Positions 9,122 to 18,241 of a stretch of DNA of 64,000 bases are shown one piece after another. The position numbers were made by a program, and so were the translations under genes. Numbering within the stretch: the first letter of the stretch is position 1; every line of letters begins with the position of its first letter. This DNA comes from Sulfurospirillum cavolei (lineage in GTDB: Bacteria; Campylobacterota; Campylobacteria; Campylobacterales; Sulfurospirillaceae): NCBI RefSeq assembly GCF_000813325.1, contig NZ_BBQE01000015.1; one strand, 5' to 3'. The notes beneath the pieces are model-generated. The model was not told the origin of the DNA. It ran no database searches and saw nothing but the letters and a program-made list of their open reading frames with translations.

Positions 9122-9758
9122 TCCCTCTAACGGTTTGAATTTTATCTTTTCCTAAAATAGTGCGTAAATTCTTAATATAAACTCTAATCGTCGCTTCACT
9201 TGGCATTTCATGATAATCCCATAAATTTTGAATGAGTTCTTCCGAAGAGACGACTTTCCCTTTTTGATTGCACAGATAAAGTAAAATTTTACACTCTTTG
9301 CGAGTAAGCGTGTAAGATATTCCATTGACAAGCAAACGATTTTTAGAAACGATTAACGAAAGATCGTCGTCTAATTTTAAGACTTCTTCGTTGACAAGGT
9401 GAAACCGTTTTTGAATATTTTTAATTCTTAAATCAAGTTCTTCAAGATCAAAAGGTTTTTTAATGTAATCATCACACCCGTTCTCAAAACCTTTTTTTAA
9501 ATGAGCCGTATCTTGAAATGCGGTGATGATAATAGTGGGAGTATTGTTTTGATACGTACGAATTTCTTTAAGAAGATCGATACCGCTTAATTTTGGAACA
9601 TTGATATCAAGAATTAAAAGATCAAATTTTTGCTCATTTAATGCATCAAAAGCTAATTGTCCATCGCAAAAATGCGTGGTTTGATGCCTATGTCTGTTGA
9701 GATGACAGAGTAGAATGTCGGACAAAATAGGATCGTCCTCCAACACTAAAATCTTCAT
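9102..9758 (-). CDS. OmpR/PhoB-family response regulator
   Basis: A 218-aa transcription factor. The receiver domain has acidic pocket EDD (residues 7-9), phospho-acceptor Asp51 (LLILDINVPKLSG), a conserved threonine in the TPTIIITA region, and Lys in IKKPF. A winged-helix DNA-binding domain of about 100 residues ends in TVRGNGYIFE. The gene overlaps its kinase partner, so the two are translationally coupled. It starts at 9758 after AAGGGAAC. A perfect 11-bp stem-loop separates it from the upstream small-protein gene, which may be co-transcribed. Confidence 0.94.
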   Translation of the reverse strand: MKILVLEDDPILSDILLCHLNRHRHQTTHFCDGQLAFDALNEQKFDLLILDINVPKLSGIDLLKEIRTYQNNTPTIIITAFQDTAHLKKGFENGCDDYIKKPFDLEELDLRIKNIQKRFHLVNEEVLKLDDDLSLIVSKNRLLVNGISYTLTRKECKILLYLCNQKGKVVSSEELIQNLWDYHEMPSEATIRVYIKNLRTILGKDKIQTVRGNGYIFE

Positions 9759-9782
9759 CGAGCGTTCCCTTTTTCATCCATT

Positions 9783-9812
9783 ATACCATAGCCTTTGCGG
9801 AGGCTATGGTAT
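9783..9812 (-). terminator. Intercistronic stem-loop between small protein gene and response regulator
   Basis: ATACCATAGCC (9783-9793) and GGCTATGGTAT (9802-9812) form a perfect 11-bp stem with an 8-nt loop. There is no T-run on either strand, so it is more likely a partial terminator or a 3'-end stabiliser that lets the small upstream gene be expressed more strongly than the two-component genes. Confidence 0.5.
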
Positions 9813-9827
9813 CGCTGTAAGCCTCAA

Positions 9828-10043
9828 TTATTTCTTTTCCGCTCCGCACTTTGCATCGGCAGGTTTTTTGGCATCCTGAGACATTTTATCGCCGCCGCAT
9901 TTTGCATCGGCAGGCTTTTTCATCTCTTTTGCATCTTTTGTGGAGTTCATCTCTCCGCCGCATTTACCCTCGGCCGCCATTGCACCGCTTACGAACATTG
10001 CAGCCATACCTAATGCTACAAGTAGTTTAACTTTAACTTGCAT
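9828..10043 (-). CDS. Small secreted Lys/Cys repeat protein
   Basis: A 71-aa protein with a clear Sec signal peptide (residues about 1-23, cleavage after AMA) and a mature part of about 48 residues. The mature part is almost only charged residues with three GKCGG or AKCG-type units (EGKCGGE, DAKCGGDK, DAKCGAEK) separated by KKPAD linkers that are themselves repeated. Low-complexity periplasmic peptides with KCG units are known in metal-buffering contexts, but here the cysteines are single, so metal or thiol binding is only inference. A good AAGGAGAT ribosome-binding site suggests high expression. It lies directly upstream of a two-component system on the same strand. Confidence 0.8.
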   Translation of the reverse strand: MQVKVKLLVALGMAAMFVSGAMAAEGKCGGEMNSTKDAKEMKKPADAKCGGDKMSQDAKKPADAKCGAEKK

Positions 10044-10155
10044 AAAAATCTCCTTTTTTGGGGTTTGGATAGCGACAGTATAATGATTTTACGTGTAGTG
10101 ATTATGTAGTTTTATTACACAAATTCTTTACATGCGGTGTGCTAAAATAGTTACC

Positions 10156-10644
10156 ATGAAGAGACGAACTTTTATAGCACTTAGTGCTACATCACCTTTT
10201 TTCTTACGCATGGATACGTACGCTCACGAAATTCCTGCTTATGTATGGGAAACCATAGCAATCGTACAAGACGTTTTAGTGCCAAAAACTCAACAAATGC
10301 CCTCTGCACAGGATGTTAACGCACTTTTTTATTTGGTATCGAACAGTGCATCAGAGTATTTTGATGCAAATGATTTGGATTTGCTTATCAAAGGAGCTTC
10401 TGTCTTTCATCACCGTTTTCCGGATTTTTCAGATCAAAATACACAATCGCAATATCAAATTTTAGAAACCGCAAGCAAAAACGAATATTTAGAGCAATGG
10501 CTCTCAAAACTCATTTATTATACGATTGAAGCGATGTTTAGCGATCCTATTTACGGTGGAAATCCCCGAGAACTGGCTTGGAAAGCAACCTTACATGTCA
10601 GTGGAAATCCTCGCCCTATAAAAAAATACGGAAGCAAAGCATGA
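10156..10644 (+). CDS. Gluconate 2-dehydrogenase subunit 3 family protein
   Basis: A 162-aa exported protein matching the small gamma subunit of membrane gluconate/sorbitol-type dehydrogenases. It starts with a Tat-like leader (MKRRTFIALSATSPFF), and the diagnostic C-terminal stretch MFSDPIYGGNPRELAWK is present. It ends with ATGA overlapping the flavoprotein gene. The start at 10156 is taken because it puts the twin arginine at the N-terminus; the frame is open eight codons upstream. Campylobacter jejuni has the same two-gene arrangement (Cj0414/Cj0415, gluconate dehydrogenase). The small subunit is thought to help maturation or export of its flavoprotein partner. Confidence 0.88.
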   Translation: MKRRTFIALSATSPFFLRMDTYAHEIPAYVWETIAIVQDVLVPKTQQMPSAQDVNALFYLVSNSASEYFDANDLDLLIKGASVFHHRFPDFSDQNTQSQYQILETASKNEYLEQWLSKLIYYTIEAMFSDPIYGGNPRELAWKATLHVSGNPRPIKKYGSKA

Positions 10645-12293
10645 AGTACGATGTTTGCATTATCGGTAGCGGTGCGGGAGCCGGACCGCTTGCTTATGAA
10701 CTCTCACATGCCGGGAAAAAGGTCGTTATCCTCGAAAAAGGCGATATTTACAGTGAACAAGATTTTTCCAAAGATGAAATCGCTTATACGAAACGCACTA
10801 TTTTTACGCCGAAACTAAGCGATGAATACCATACGATTGAAACGTTTGAAGATGGAGAATGGATCAAAACGCCTACCTACGAAAATAATTGGAATTTTTG
10901 GAACGGGAGTCTTTTAGGAGGCTCTTCCAATTTTATGAGCGGCTTTTTTCATCGCCTGAAACCGAATGATTTTAAATTAAAATCCGTTTATGGTATTTAT
11001 GAAGGAGCCAATATCGAAGATTGGCCTATACGCTATGAAGAGCTCGAACCTTACTATGATTTAGTCGAAAAAATCGTAGGCGTTTCAGGGCACGTTACCG
11101 AATATGCGCATCAAGAACCAAGAAGTACGAACGCGTACCCGTATCCTCCTTTAGAAGAACATCCCATTGTTGAAAAATTTGACGCGGCATGTCAAGCTTT
11201 AAATTTTACCCCGTTCATAACCCCCAGAGCCATTCTTTCGCAAGCTCAGGGGAACAGAAATCCGTGTTACTACTCTCATTACTGCGGTTCTTACGCATGT
11301 TCAAGCGGGGCAAAGGGCAGTTCAAGAGCCGCCCTCCTTCAACCGGCTCTCGCAACGGGAAACTTACATATTATTGCAAATGCTTTTGTTATTAAATTGG
11401 AAACCGATCAGACCCAAAAGATTCAAAAAGCACTCTATCTGACAAAAGAAGGTACTCAAAAAGAGATAAAAGCAAAACTCTTTATCCTTGCGGCGCAAGC
11501 GGTCGAGAGTTCACGTTTATTGTTAAATTCCAAAAATGCGGCATTTCCGAACGGGTTAGCCAATTCTTCGGGAGCCGTTGGGAAAAATCTTCTCTTTTCC
11601 GGTGGAGGCATGGGGTCGGGAGAGTTTGATTTGAGCCATTTTAGTCAAGAAATTCTTTTGCAGCCGGGTCTTTTTGTCAATCGTGCTTTAACGGATTGGT
11701 ATTTTACACCCCAATTTAAAGGCGGTTTGATTGACTTTTTATTTGAACATGCCAACCCGATTCGACGTGCCAACGCTTTGAAACGAGAAGACGACAAACT
11801 CATCTTTGGGCAAAAGCTTCAAGATAAAATCTTTCAAACCTTTACGACAAAGAGAGTGCTTAATTTTGAAATATTTAACGACTGGATGCCCAATGATAAC
11901 TGTTTCGTCTCCGTTGATGAAAAATACAAAGATAAATACGGCATTCCCGTTGCAAACATTCGCATAGGGGCGCATCCCGAAGATGTAAGGGTAGGAGAAT
12001 TTTTAGCCACCAAAGCGACTCAATTACTCCAACACATGGGAGCGAAGAATATAACGTACGCAATCTCTTCTTTACCGTCTCAAAATCTCCAAGCGGGAGG
12101 CTGCCGTTTTGGTGACGATCCTAAAAAACACGTGCTCAATCGCTATTGCCAAAGCCACGATATTCCCAATCTTTTCGTAACAGACGGGAGTTTTATGCCC
12201 ACAGGAGGAAGTGTTCCTTACACATGGACGATTTATGCAAACGCCTTTCGTATCGCCGATTATATTAAAAACCATTTTGATCTCCTCGTATAA
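10641..12293 (+). CDS. GMC-family FAD oxidoreductase, gluconate dehydrogenase large subunit-like
   Basis: A 550-aa FAD enzyme, predicted to oxidise gluconate or a related sugar acid in the periplasm and pass electrons to the respiratory chain. The N-terminal Rossmann motif is GSGAGAGP (residues 9-16), with the acidic ribose-binding residue in VVILEKGD. The C-terminal GMC block is GGCRFGDDP, then NLFVTDGSFMPTGGSVPYTW. It has no signal of its own, so export would hitchhike on the Tat leader of the co-encoded small subunit. No cytochrome subunit follows, unlike the three-subunit enzymes of acetic acid bacteria. Substrate specificity cannot be read from sequence. Confidence 0.88.
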   Translation: MKYDVCIIGSGAGAGPLAYELSHAGKKVVILEKGDIYSEQDFSKDEIAYTKRTIFTPKLSDEYHTIETFEDGEWIKTPTYENNWNFWNGSLLGGSSNFMSGFFHRLKPNDFKLKSVYGIYEGANIEDWPIRYEELEPYYDLVEKIVGVSGHVTEYAHQEPRSTNAYPYPPLEEHPIVEKFDAACQALNFTPFITPRAILSQAQGNRNPCYYSHYCGSYACSSGAKGSSRAALLQPALATGNLHIIANAFVIKLETDQTQKIQKALYLTKEGTQKEIKAKLFILAAQAVESSRLLLNSKNAAFPNGLANSSGAVGKNLLFSGGGMGSGEFDLSHFSQEILLQPGLFVNRALTDWYFTPQFKGGLIDFLFEHANPIRRANALKREDDKLIFGQKLQDKIFQTFTTKRVLNFEIFNDWMPNDNCFVSVDEKYKDKYGIPVANIRIGAHPEDVRVGEFLATKATQLLQHMGAKNITYAISSLPSQNLQAGGCRFGDDPKKHVLNRYCQSHDIPNLFVTDGSFMPTGGSVPYTWTIYANAFRIADYIKNHFDLLV

Positions 12294-12314
12294 GCGCAGG
12301 ACAAAGGAACAAAC

Positions 12315-13241
12315 ATGCCGACACCTTCTATCACACCGGAAATCCTCTTTGAGGCACGCCGTCATTTTCTCAAACTCGGAGCGGGCGCACTGGTAAGCTC
12401 CACTGCGCTCTCGCAACTTTTAGCTTCTATGCCCGAAGAGATACAACTCTCTTTCACGAAAGACCCCAACCCGTTAAAACTGACACCCAATACGTTCGAG
12501 CAAGTCAGCAACTACGTCAATTTCTACGAGTTTTCCACCGATAAAACCGCCCCCGTGAAAATGGCGCAAGTAATGAAACTGAAACCGTGGAGTTTAGGAT
12601 TTTTCGGCGAAATCGCACGTGAAGAGATGGTCGAAGTAGACGATCTTATCGCGAAATTCGGGCTGGAAGAGCGGATTTACCGTTTTCGTTGCGTCGAAGG
12701 TTGGTCGATGGTCGTACCGTGGATCGGATTTCCGCTTTATAAACTGCTTGATTATTTACGTCCCAGCTCCAAAGCCAAATACGTCAAATTCACCACGCGC
12801 CACGAACCGGACATCTTCCCCGACCAAGCCAAAGGGCTTTTTGCCTCCATTAAACACCCGTACGTGGAAGGGCTTCGTATGGACGAAGCACGCCATCCGC
12901 TCACCTTTTTAGCGGTCGGGATGTACGGCAAACCTTTGCCCAAACAAAACGGCGCGCCCATTCGCCTCGTCGTTCCGTGGAAATACGGCTTTAAATCCAT
13001 CAAATCGCTTGATCTCATCGAATGCGTGGAAGAACAACCCCTCAACACGTGGCAAGCGATGGCACCGGAAGAGTACGGCTTTTACGCCAATGTCAACCCT
13101 CACGTCGATCATCCAAGGTGGAGCCAAGCCAAAGAAAGGCTTTTAGGTAAACTCACCAAGCAAGAGACGCTGATGTTTAACGGCTACGAAAAAGAGGTTT
13201 CGCATTTATACGCCGGTATGGATTTGAGGAAGCAGTATTGA
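12315..13241 (+). CDS. msrP: Protein-methionine-sulfoxide reductase catalytic subunit MsrP
   Basis: Periplasmic molybdopterin enzyme (formerly YedY) that reduces methionine sulfoxide in envelope proteins. It is 308 aa, with a Tat leader (ARRHFLKLGAGA, residues 14-25). The molybdenum-ligating Cys126 lies in YRFRCVEGWSMVVPW. The sulfite-oxidase-fold core motifs follow (TRHEPDIFPDQ, GKPLPKQNGAPIRLVVPWKYGFK). It overlaps msrQ, its heme partner, by a few bases, and follows the gluconate dehydrogenase pair by 21 bp with AAAGGAAC as ribosome-binding site. Confidence 0.95.
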   Translation: MPTPSITPEILFEARRHFLKLGAGALVSSTALSQLLASMPEEIQLSFTKDPNPLKLTPNTFEQVSNYVNFYEFSTDKTAPVKMAQVMKLKPWSLGFFGEIAREEMVEVDDLIAKFGLEERIYRFRCVEGWSMVVPWIGFPLYKLLDYLRPSSKAKYVKFTTRHEPDIFPDQAKGLFASIKHPYVEGLRMDEARHPLTFLAVGMYGKPLPKQNGAPIRLVVPWKYGFKSIKSLDLIECVEEQPLNTWQAMAPEEYGFYANVNPHVDHPRWSQAKERLLGKLTKQETLMFNGYEKEVSHLYAGMDLRKQY

Positions 13242-13792
13242 AAACACTCATCGTTGTTTTAGCCCTTTTACCGCTAGGCTATGCGTACTACGCGCTTGAA
13301 AGTGCCATCGACCCCATCAAAATGCTCTACACTACGACAGGCGTGGGAGCCTTGTTGCTTCTGTTACTTTCCTTAGCACCTTCTACATGTCAAAGAGTTT
13401 GCGCCCTCAATCTGCTTCGTTTTCGCAAAACGCTCGGACTCTTGGCGTTTGTCTACGCCCTTTTACATGTAAGCGTTTTTATCGTTTTAGACAGCGAATT
13501 GGATTTCGTGACGCTCTTTGCAAAAAGCCTCAAAAAACCCTTTATCTACGTCGGTGTTATCGCTTTTTTGATTCTTTTATTGATGGCGTTGACGTCTACC
13601 AAAAAACTTTTTGCGCGTTTTTCGCGCTATCATAAAGCCGTTTACGGTGCACTGGTGCTTATTTTACTTCACGATTTTTGGGCGCAAAAGGTCGCCGGAG
13701 TGTTTGAGTACGGCATGATGGCGATCGGCATCGTGTTACTGGGTGAAAGGGTTTGGAAGGAGTACCGCTTTGACATGTTAAAGCGGCACTAG
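13238..13792 (+). CDS. msrQ: Heme b membrane subunit MsrQ
   Basis: A 184-aa integral membrane ferric-reductase-like protein (formerly YedZ) that passes electrons from the quinone pool or a flavin to MsrP. About six hydrophobic segments are visible. Conserved histidines occur in the helix containing ALLHVSVF and in YHKAVYG and LLHDFWAQ, consistent with heme ligation. It starts with TTG at 13238, which overlaps the msrP stop, giving tight coupling. The 3' end is only 3 bp from the convergent receptor gene. Confidence 0.92.
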   Translation: MKTLIVVLALLPLGYAYYALESAIDPIKMLYTTTGVGALLLLLLSLAPSTCQRVCALNLLRFRKTLGLLAFVYALLHVSVFIVLDSELDFVTLFAKSLKKPFIYVGVIAFLILLLMALTSTKKLFARFSRYHKAVYGALVLILLHDFWAQKVAGVFEYGMMAIGIVLLGERVWKEYRFDMLKRH

Positions 13793-13795
13793 GAT

Positions 13796-15805
13796 TTAGA
13801 ACGAGTAGTGCAAGTTGATATAACCGTAACGACCCGGTTCGTTAATAAGCATAACGGAATCGTCGCTTCCGGCATAATTGATAAGCGTTAAATCTTTATA
13901 CGTATTGGAGAGGGCATACGTTTTGTCGAAGAGATTGTCGATACCGACCGTGACGTCAAAGTTTTTACTGATTTTATAGTTGTATTTGACGTTTAAAACG
14001 GCGTATCCGCCGAGGATTTGCTCTCCGTTATCGCTATCGACGTTATCCCAACGTTTTGCCGCGACAAGTTCCGTTTTTAACGTATGTTCCGCTTCATGAT
14101 AGGTCAGCGACGTTACGGCACGAAGCGGTACGATATCGGCTAAATCTTTATCGCTTTGTCCCGCAAGCGGTTTATCTTTTTCGCCTTTTAAATAACTCAT
14201 GCCGTAACCGAGCGTCCATGCTTTCGAAAAATCGTAATACGCATCCAAGGAAGCACCGTAAATCGTCGCATCGACATTGACGTATTTTGTCGCATCGGCG
14301 TTATAGTAGATATAATCTTTTAAATCCGAATAGAAAATTTTTCCTTTAACGCCGGCATTGTCGTAGTGGGCTTTAAAACCAAGATCGGTTTCGTAATTGG
14401 TCACTTGATCCAAAATACCCGTCGAACGAGCCGCGTGGTATAACTCTCTTGCATCCGGTACGCGCGACGCTTTTCCGAAACCGATAAAATAATCCACGTT
14501 ATCGGTTGCTTTATAGGTGACAATCGCATTCGCCGAAAGTGCTTCGTAATCGTTGTCGTAACGCTGGACGTAGGTTTGTCCTTTGCGATGGGCTTTAATG
14601 TCCGTATCATCGTAGCGAGCACCCGCTTGAACGTTCACGCGATCGATCGTTTTTTCGTAGTGCGCAAACAGTGCCTTATTGGTCGTATCGACGTCGGGAA
14701 TCGTCGATAAATTTGTAACGCTTGAGATCGCTCCCGTCGCTACGTTCGTTACGTAACTTTTCCCGTCCCAATTACGCTTGCTCGTATCGATACCGTAAAC
14801 AAGCTCTCCGCCGCCTAAGTCCATACTGTTTTTCAACTTAGCACCCTCAACCGAAGAATCCATATCTGTCGTATTGTACGTAGCGGAAGAAGGACGTATA
14901 CGATATTTGTTCGACATAGGATGTTCGACTTTGGAATAATACGTCTCCAACGCCAGCTCTTTGGAAAACGTTCCCAAATCGTAAAGGCTATAACCGAACG
15001 TGTAAATATCGCTATCGTCGCGATCTGCGTCCATCATACGCGAAGGATAAAGCACGTTATCGCTACGATTGAGCGTATAGCCTAAACGGATTTCTTGATT
15101 GTCCGCGGGGTTGATAAAGACTTTGCCCATAAACGTTTTCTTTTCGTAAGAGCGTAAATCGCTCGTACTGTAGCGATTAGCGTTCATACCCATTCCTTGA
15201 GCGACGGCATTGTTGAGTTGGTCGTAAAACGTATCGCCGTTACCGTCTTTGTACTGATCGCTTCGCTCGGTCGACGCACTGAGCAAAGCTCGAATATACT
15301 CATTTCCGCCGCTAGCACTCGCAGATGCTTTACGATAACCGTAACTGCCGATACCCAAATTAACGTCGCCGTTTGGCTCTTTGGTCGGAGTTTTGGTTTC
15401 CGCTACGACCAAACCGCTCAACGTTCCAAAATTTTCGACGTCGTAAGGACCTTCAACGATCTTAACGCTTTCGATATTATCGGTATTGATATGCGTGACG
15501 GCAGGGTCCATACGATTGGGGCATCCGCCGTAAAGTTTGGCATCGTCGATCAAAACGTTGATGTTATCCCTCTTTTGCCCGCGTAAAATAATGTCGTTGG
15601 CAACGCCGCTTCCTCGTAGCATCGTAATGGACGCGCTATTACGAGAGAGTGCATCGGCTAAATCCGCCGATTTGAGCTCTTCGCCGCTAATATTTTTAAT
15701 TTCCGTCGAAAAACGCTCACCCTCAACGCTAATCGCTCCAAGATCTATCGTCTCCGCAATTAAAAGCGTCGAGACCGCCAAAGACACTCCGATAATTCTT
15801 TTCAT
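13796..15805 (-). CDS. TonB-dependent receptor, copper-type (OprC/NosA-like)
   Basis: A 669-aa outer-membrane active transporter: signal peptide (about 1-17), plug domain, then a 22-strand barrel ending in the aromatic C-terminus YINLHYSF. The plug contains GGCPNRMDPA with Cys95 and Met99 in CxxxM spacing. An extracellular loop of the barrel has EHPM with His295 and Met297 in HxM spacing. These are the two halves of the copper site described for Pseudomonas OprC (CxxxM plus HxM), so copper is the best guess for ligand. The start at 15805 follows GGGAGGA and opens the signal peptide. No tonB-exbBD genes are nearby. Confidence 0.9.
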   Translation of the reverse strand: MKRIIGVSLAVSTLLIAETIDLGAISVEGERFSTEIKNISGEELKSADLADALSRNSASITMLRGSGVANDIILRGQKRDNINVLIDDAKLYGGCPNRMDPAVTHINTDNIESVKIVEGPYDVENFGTLSGLVVAETKTPTKEPNGDVNLGIGSYGYRKASASASGGNEYIRALLSASTERSDQYKDGNGDTFYDQLNNAVAQGMGMNANRYSTSDLRSYEKKTFMGKVFINPADNQEIRLGYTLNRSDNVLYPSRMMDADRDDSDIYTFGYSLYDLGTFSKELALETYYSKVEHPMSNKYRIRPSSATYNTTDMDSSVEGAKLKNSMDLGGGELVYGIDTSKRNWDGKSYVTNVATGAISSVTNLSTIPDVDTTNKALFAHYEKTIDRVNVQAGARYDDTDIKAHRKGQTYVQRYDNDYEALSANAIVTYKATDNVDYFIGFGKASRVPDARELYHAARSTGILDQVTNYETDLGFKAHYDNAGVKGKIFYSDLKDYIYYNADATKYVNVDATIYGASLDAYYDFSKAWTLGYGMSYLKGEKDKPLAGQSDKDLADIVPLRAVTSLTYHEAEHTLKTELVAAKRWDNVDSDNGEQILGGYAVLNVKYNYKISKNFDVTVGIDNLFDKTYALSNTYKDLTLINYAGSDDSVMLINEPGRYGYINLHYSF

Positions 15806-16046
15806 ATATCCTCCCTTAAAATGGTGCATCAATCTTAAAGTCATAGTGTTAAAGGTGTGTTAAATAAAACTTATTTCAATAAATATTGACACATTTTATC
15901 GTCAGTTAAAACCTACATGTCATTATGGCTGAAGCGACGAGTCTTTCCTCTAGCATCACATGTAAGGTTTTTCTTTGCTTTTTCTTGACGTAACGCAACG
16001 ACGAGAAAGCTCTTTTTTGGCTACAATCCGACAAAAAGGAGCAGCG

Positions 16047-16388
16047 ATGCGTCGTGTACTTTTTTCAGGAGTGATCTCTTTCTTAAGCGTCTCTTTGTAT
16101 GCCGCCCCTAGCGGCGAGACATTGTTCCAAGGCAACTGCGTGACATGTCACGACTCTACGAAAACCCTCTCTGCACCTGCGATAAAAGAGATACAAGCGC
16201 GTTACAAAAACGTATTTCATACGAAAGAAGCGTTCGTGTCGTTCACGGTACGATGGCTAAACGCACCTGATGCGAAGAGTGCGATTTTACAAGATGCGGT
16301 CAAAAAATTTGAGCTTATGCCGACCATAGGCGTCGACCAAGAGAGCCTTAAAGCGATCGCCGAATTTCTGTACGACGGCTCATTTTAA
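16047..16388 (+). CDS. Monoheme c-type cytochrome
   Basis: A 113-aa periplasmic cytochrome. The signal peptide is residues 1-20. One heme site is Cys31-Val-Thr-Cys34-His35 (GNCVTCHD), with a likely methionine ligand in FELMPTIGV near the C-terminus, as in class I cytochromes c. The start at 16047 follows AAAAAGGAG; an upstream in-frame ATG at 15975 would bury the signal peptide. It is divergent from the copper-type receptor gene and convergent with the chemoreceptor. It probably shuttles electrons in the periplasm; the partner is unknown. Confidence 0.88.
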   Translation: MRRVLFSGVISFLSVSLYAAPSGETLFQGNCVTCHDSTKTLSAPAIKEIQARYKNVFHTKEAFVSFTVRWLNAPDAKSAILQDAVKKFELMPTIGVDQESLKAIAEFLYDGSF

Positions 16389-16414
16389 AGCGTTTCTTAA
16401 AGCGCAAACACCAT

Positions 16415-16448
16415 CGTTAACGCCCTCACGGTTGCTTCGGCGTTAACG
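16415..16448. terminator. Hairpin between convergent cytochrome and chemoreceptor genes
   Basis: CGTTAACGCC (16415-16424) and GGCGTTAACG (16439-16448) are a perfect 10-bp inverted repeat in the 74-bp convergent gap. A-rich sequence follows on the plus strand. It is probably a shared transcription end, though the U-tract is weak. Confidence 0.5.
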
Positions 16449-16462
16449 AAAAAAGATGAAGT

Positions 16463-18076
16463 TTAAGCGGTTTTAAATTGTGCGAGGGTATCGCTGAGGT
16501 TGGATGAGAGCTTGGAGAGGTGTTCTGCCGCACCCGCAATCTCTTCGACGCTTCTGGCATTGGAGCTTGAGAGCGTATTGATCGCACCGATTTTTTCGAT
16601 AACGGCGGATTTAATGAGCTTAACGTTGGCATTGGCATTGTGTACGACCTCTTGCGTTGCCTGCGTGCTTTGCTCCAACATTCCCACCGCATCGTTGGTT
16701 TGGATCGTGACTTGGTTGGAAAATGTACTTAAGTCATGAATGCGTTTAGCGTTTTGGTTCATTTCACCGCTAATGTCGCCGATAGACTGGACGATCACAT
16801 TGACCGTGGCATTGGTCTCCACAAGGCTTTTTTGCGTGCGTTCGGCAAGTTGGCGCACCTCATCGGCGACAACGGCAAATCCGCGCCCGTGATCTCCCGC
16901 ACGTGCGGCTTCTATGGCGGCGTTCAGGGCTAAAAGATTGGTCTGATCGGCAATGTCTCCGATAACGTCTAGAACCGACCTTACTTGTTCGGCTTCGCCG
17001 GCAAGATGGTTCAGTCGATCGTTGATCGCCGCTTCCGCTTCCGCCGTTTGACTCAGTTGCGTCAGCGTTTCATCGAGCAACGCTTGCGCGCTCAGCAAGC
17101 TTTTGTGCGCTCCTAGCGTGATTTCTTGAACGCTATGCGACTGCTCGCTGGCATCACCGATGGCTTTGGCAACTTCTTGGGCGTCGTTGGTGGTTTCAAA
17201 AACGACTTTCGCTTCTTCTTCGGCACGCTTACCGATTTGCAGGCTCGTACTTGAGAGTTCTTCGGCAACGGAAGCGTTTTCGAGGGCGTTGCTTTTGGCA
17301 AGATTGAGTGCGGTAGCGACGTCGGCGATTAACATGTTAATGGCGTTCATAATATCGTTGATCTCGTCTTTGCTTCCCGTGTTAATCCGTACGCTTAAAT
17401 CTTTACTCGTTCGCATCTGCTCACAAGCGTTTTTGGCATGAAAAACGGACCGTTTGATGGAGCGGGTGACAAGAAAGAAAATGCCGACCACAAAAAGAGA
17501 AATAATCCCCAAAGAGAGTTGCGAGGCAAATTTGTTGGTATCTAAACGCTCAAAGTTGTTGGTTTTAACCGAAGAGGCTAAATCGTCTAGTTTTTCGACA
17601 AGTACGCGAAACATTTTGCTGCTTTTTTGGTAGTATTCATCGAGTTTTTTGGCATCTTCGGGAAAATTTTGCGCAAAAGCTTCGTCATAGATTTTCACGC
17701 CGTAGGTTCCGAAGAGTTTCATGCGCGGCACGTTGATCTCATGCCACTCGATGAGCAGGCTTTTTAGCGTTTCAATACGTTTATGGTTGGAAGAACTCAT
17801 CAAAATCGTCTTAAGCTCATCCAAATCAGCCAAGAGCTTTCGGTACGTTTTTTCGTAATTTTCGAGATTGACCGGCTTAAAATAGATCTGATAATCGCGT
17901 TGTTGAATGCGCAATTCCAGTGTTGCATTTTCGATCTCGGCGATAGTCGTCAAGCGAATCGCCGCCATTTTGGCATCGTTCGCCTCCTTGATAATCTCAT
18001 ACCCGATGGCACTAAACCCTAAAAAAATGATCGCCAGTAAAAAGACGAGCTTGTTGTTAATCGTCGCTAAAAACAT
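16463..18076 (-). CDS. Methyl-accepting chemotaxis protein
   Basis: A 537-aa membrane chemoreceptor. TM1 is at about 8-26. A helical periplasmic domain of about 150 residues (four-helix-bundle type) follows, then TM2 at about 190-207, a HAMP domain, and a long coiled-coil signalling domain. The signalling tip is the conserved GDIADQTNLLALNAAIEAAR with downstream GRGFAVVADEVRQLAERT, which contacts CheA and CheW. The ligand is unknown. It is a single gene with its own promoter, facing the argO-like gene. Confidence 0.95.
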   Translation of the reverse strand: MFLATINNKLVFLLAIIFLGFSAIGYEIIKEANDAKMAAIRLTTIAEIENATLELRIQQRDYQIYFKPVNLENYEKTYRKLLADLDELKTILMSSSNHKRIETLKSLLIEWHEINVPRMKLFGTYGVKIYDEAFAQNFPEDAKKLDEYYQKSSKMFRVLVEKLDDLASSVKTNNFERLDTNKFASQLSLGIISLFVVGIFFLVTRSIKRSVFHAKNACEQMRTSKDLSVRINTGSKDEINDIMNAINMLIADVATALNLAKSNALENASVAEELSSTSLQIGKRAEEEAKVVFETTNDAQEVAKAIGDASEQSHSVQEITLGAHKSLLSAQALLDETLTQLSQTAEAEAAINDRLNHLAGEAEQVRSVLDVIGDIADQTNLLALNAAIEAARAGDHGRGFAVVADEVRQLAERTQKSLVETNATVNVIVQSIGDISGEMNQNAKRIHDLSTFSNQVTIQTNDAVGMLEQSTQATQEVVHNANANVKLIKSAVIEKIGAINTLSSSNARSVEEIAGAAEHLSKLSSNLSDTLAQFKTA

Positions 18077-18241
18077 AATACCCTTTCAATTGTATTCATA
18101 TTCAAAAGCTAGAATAGCAAAACTGCGTAAATTATACGTAAATATAAAAGGAAAATGAGGAAATATCTTAAACTAAGGAGTCAAAATTTTTAGAGAGGTT
18201 TGGTTATAATCCATCAATTTTTTTCCCAAAAAGAGCCCTTT

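Noticed and set aside
10578..10640. Upstream start of the GMC oxidoreductase
   Set aside because: It lies inside the small subunit gene in another frame and adds 21 unrelated residues; the ATG at 10641 starts the Rossmann fold and gives the ATGA overlap.
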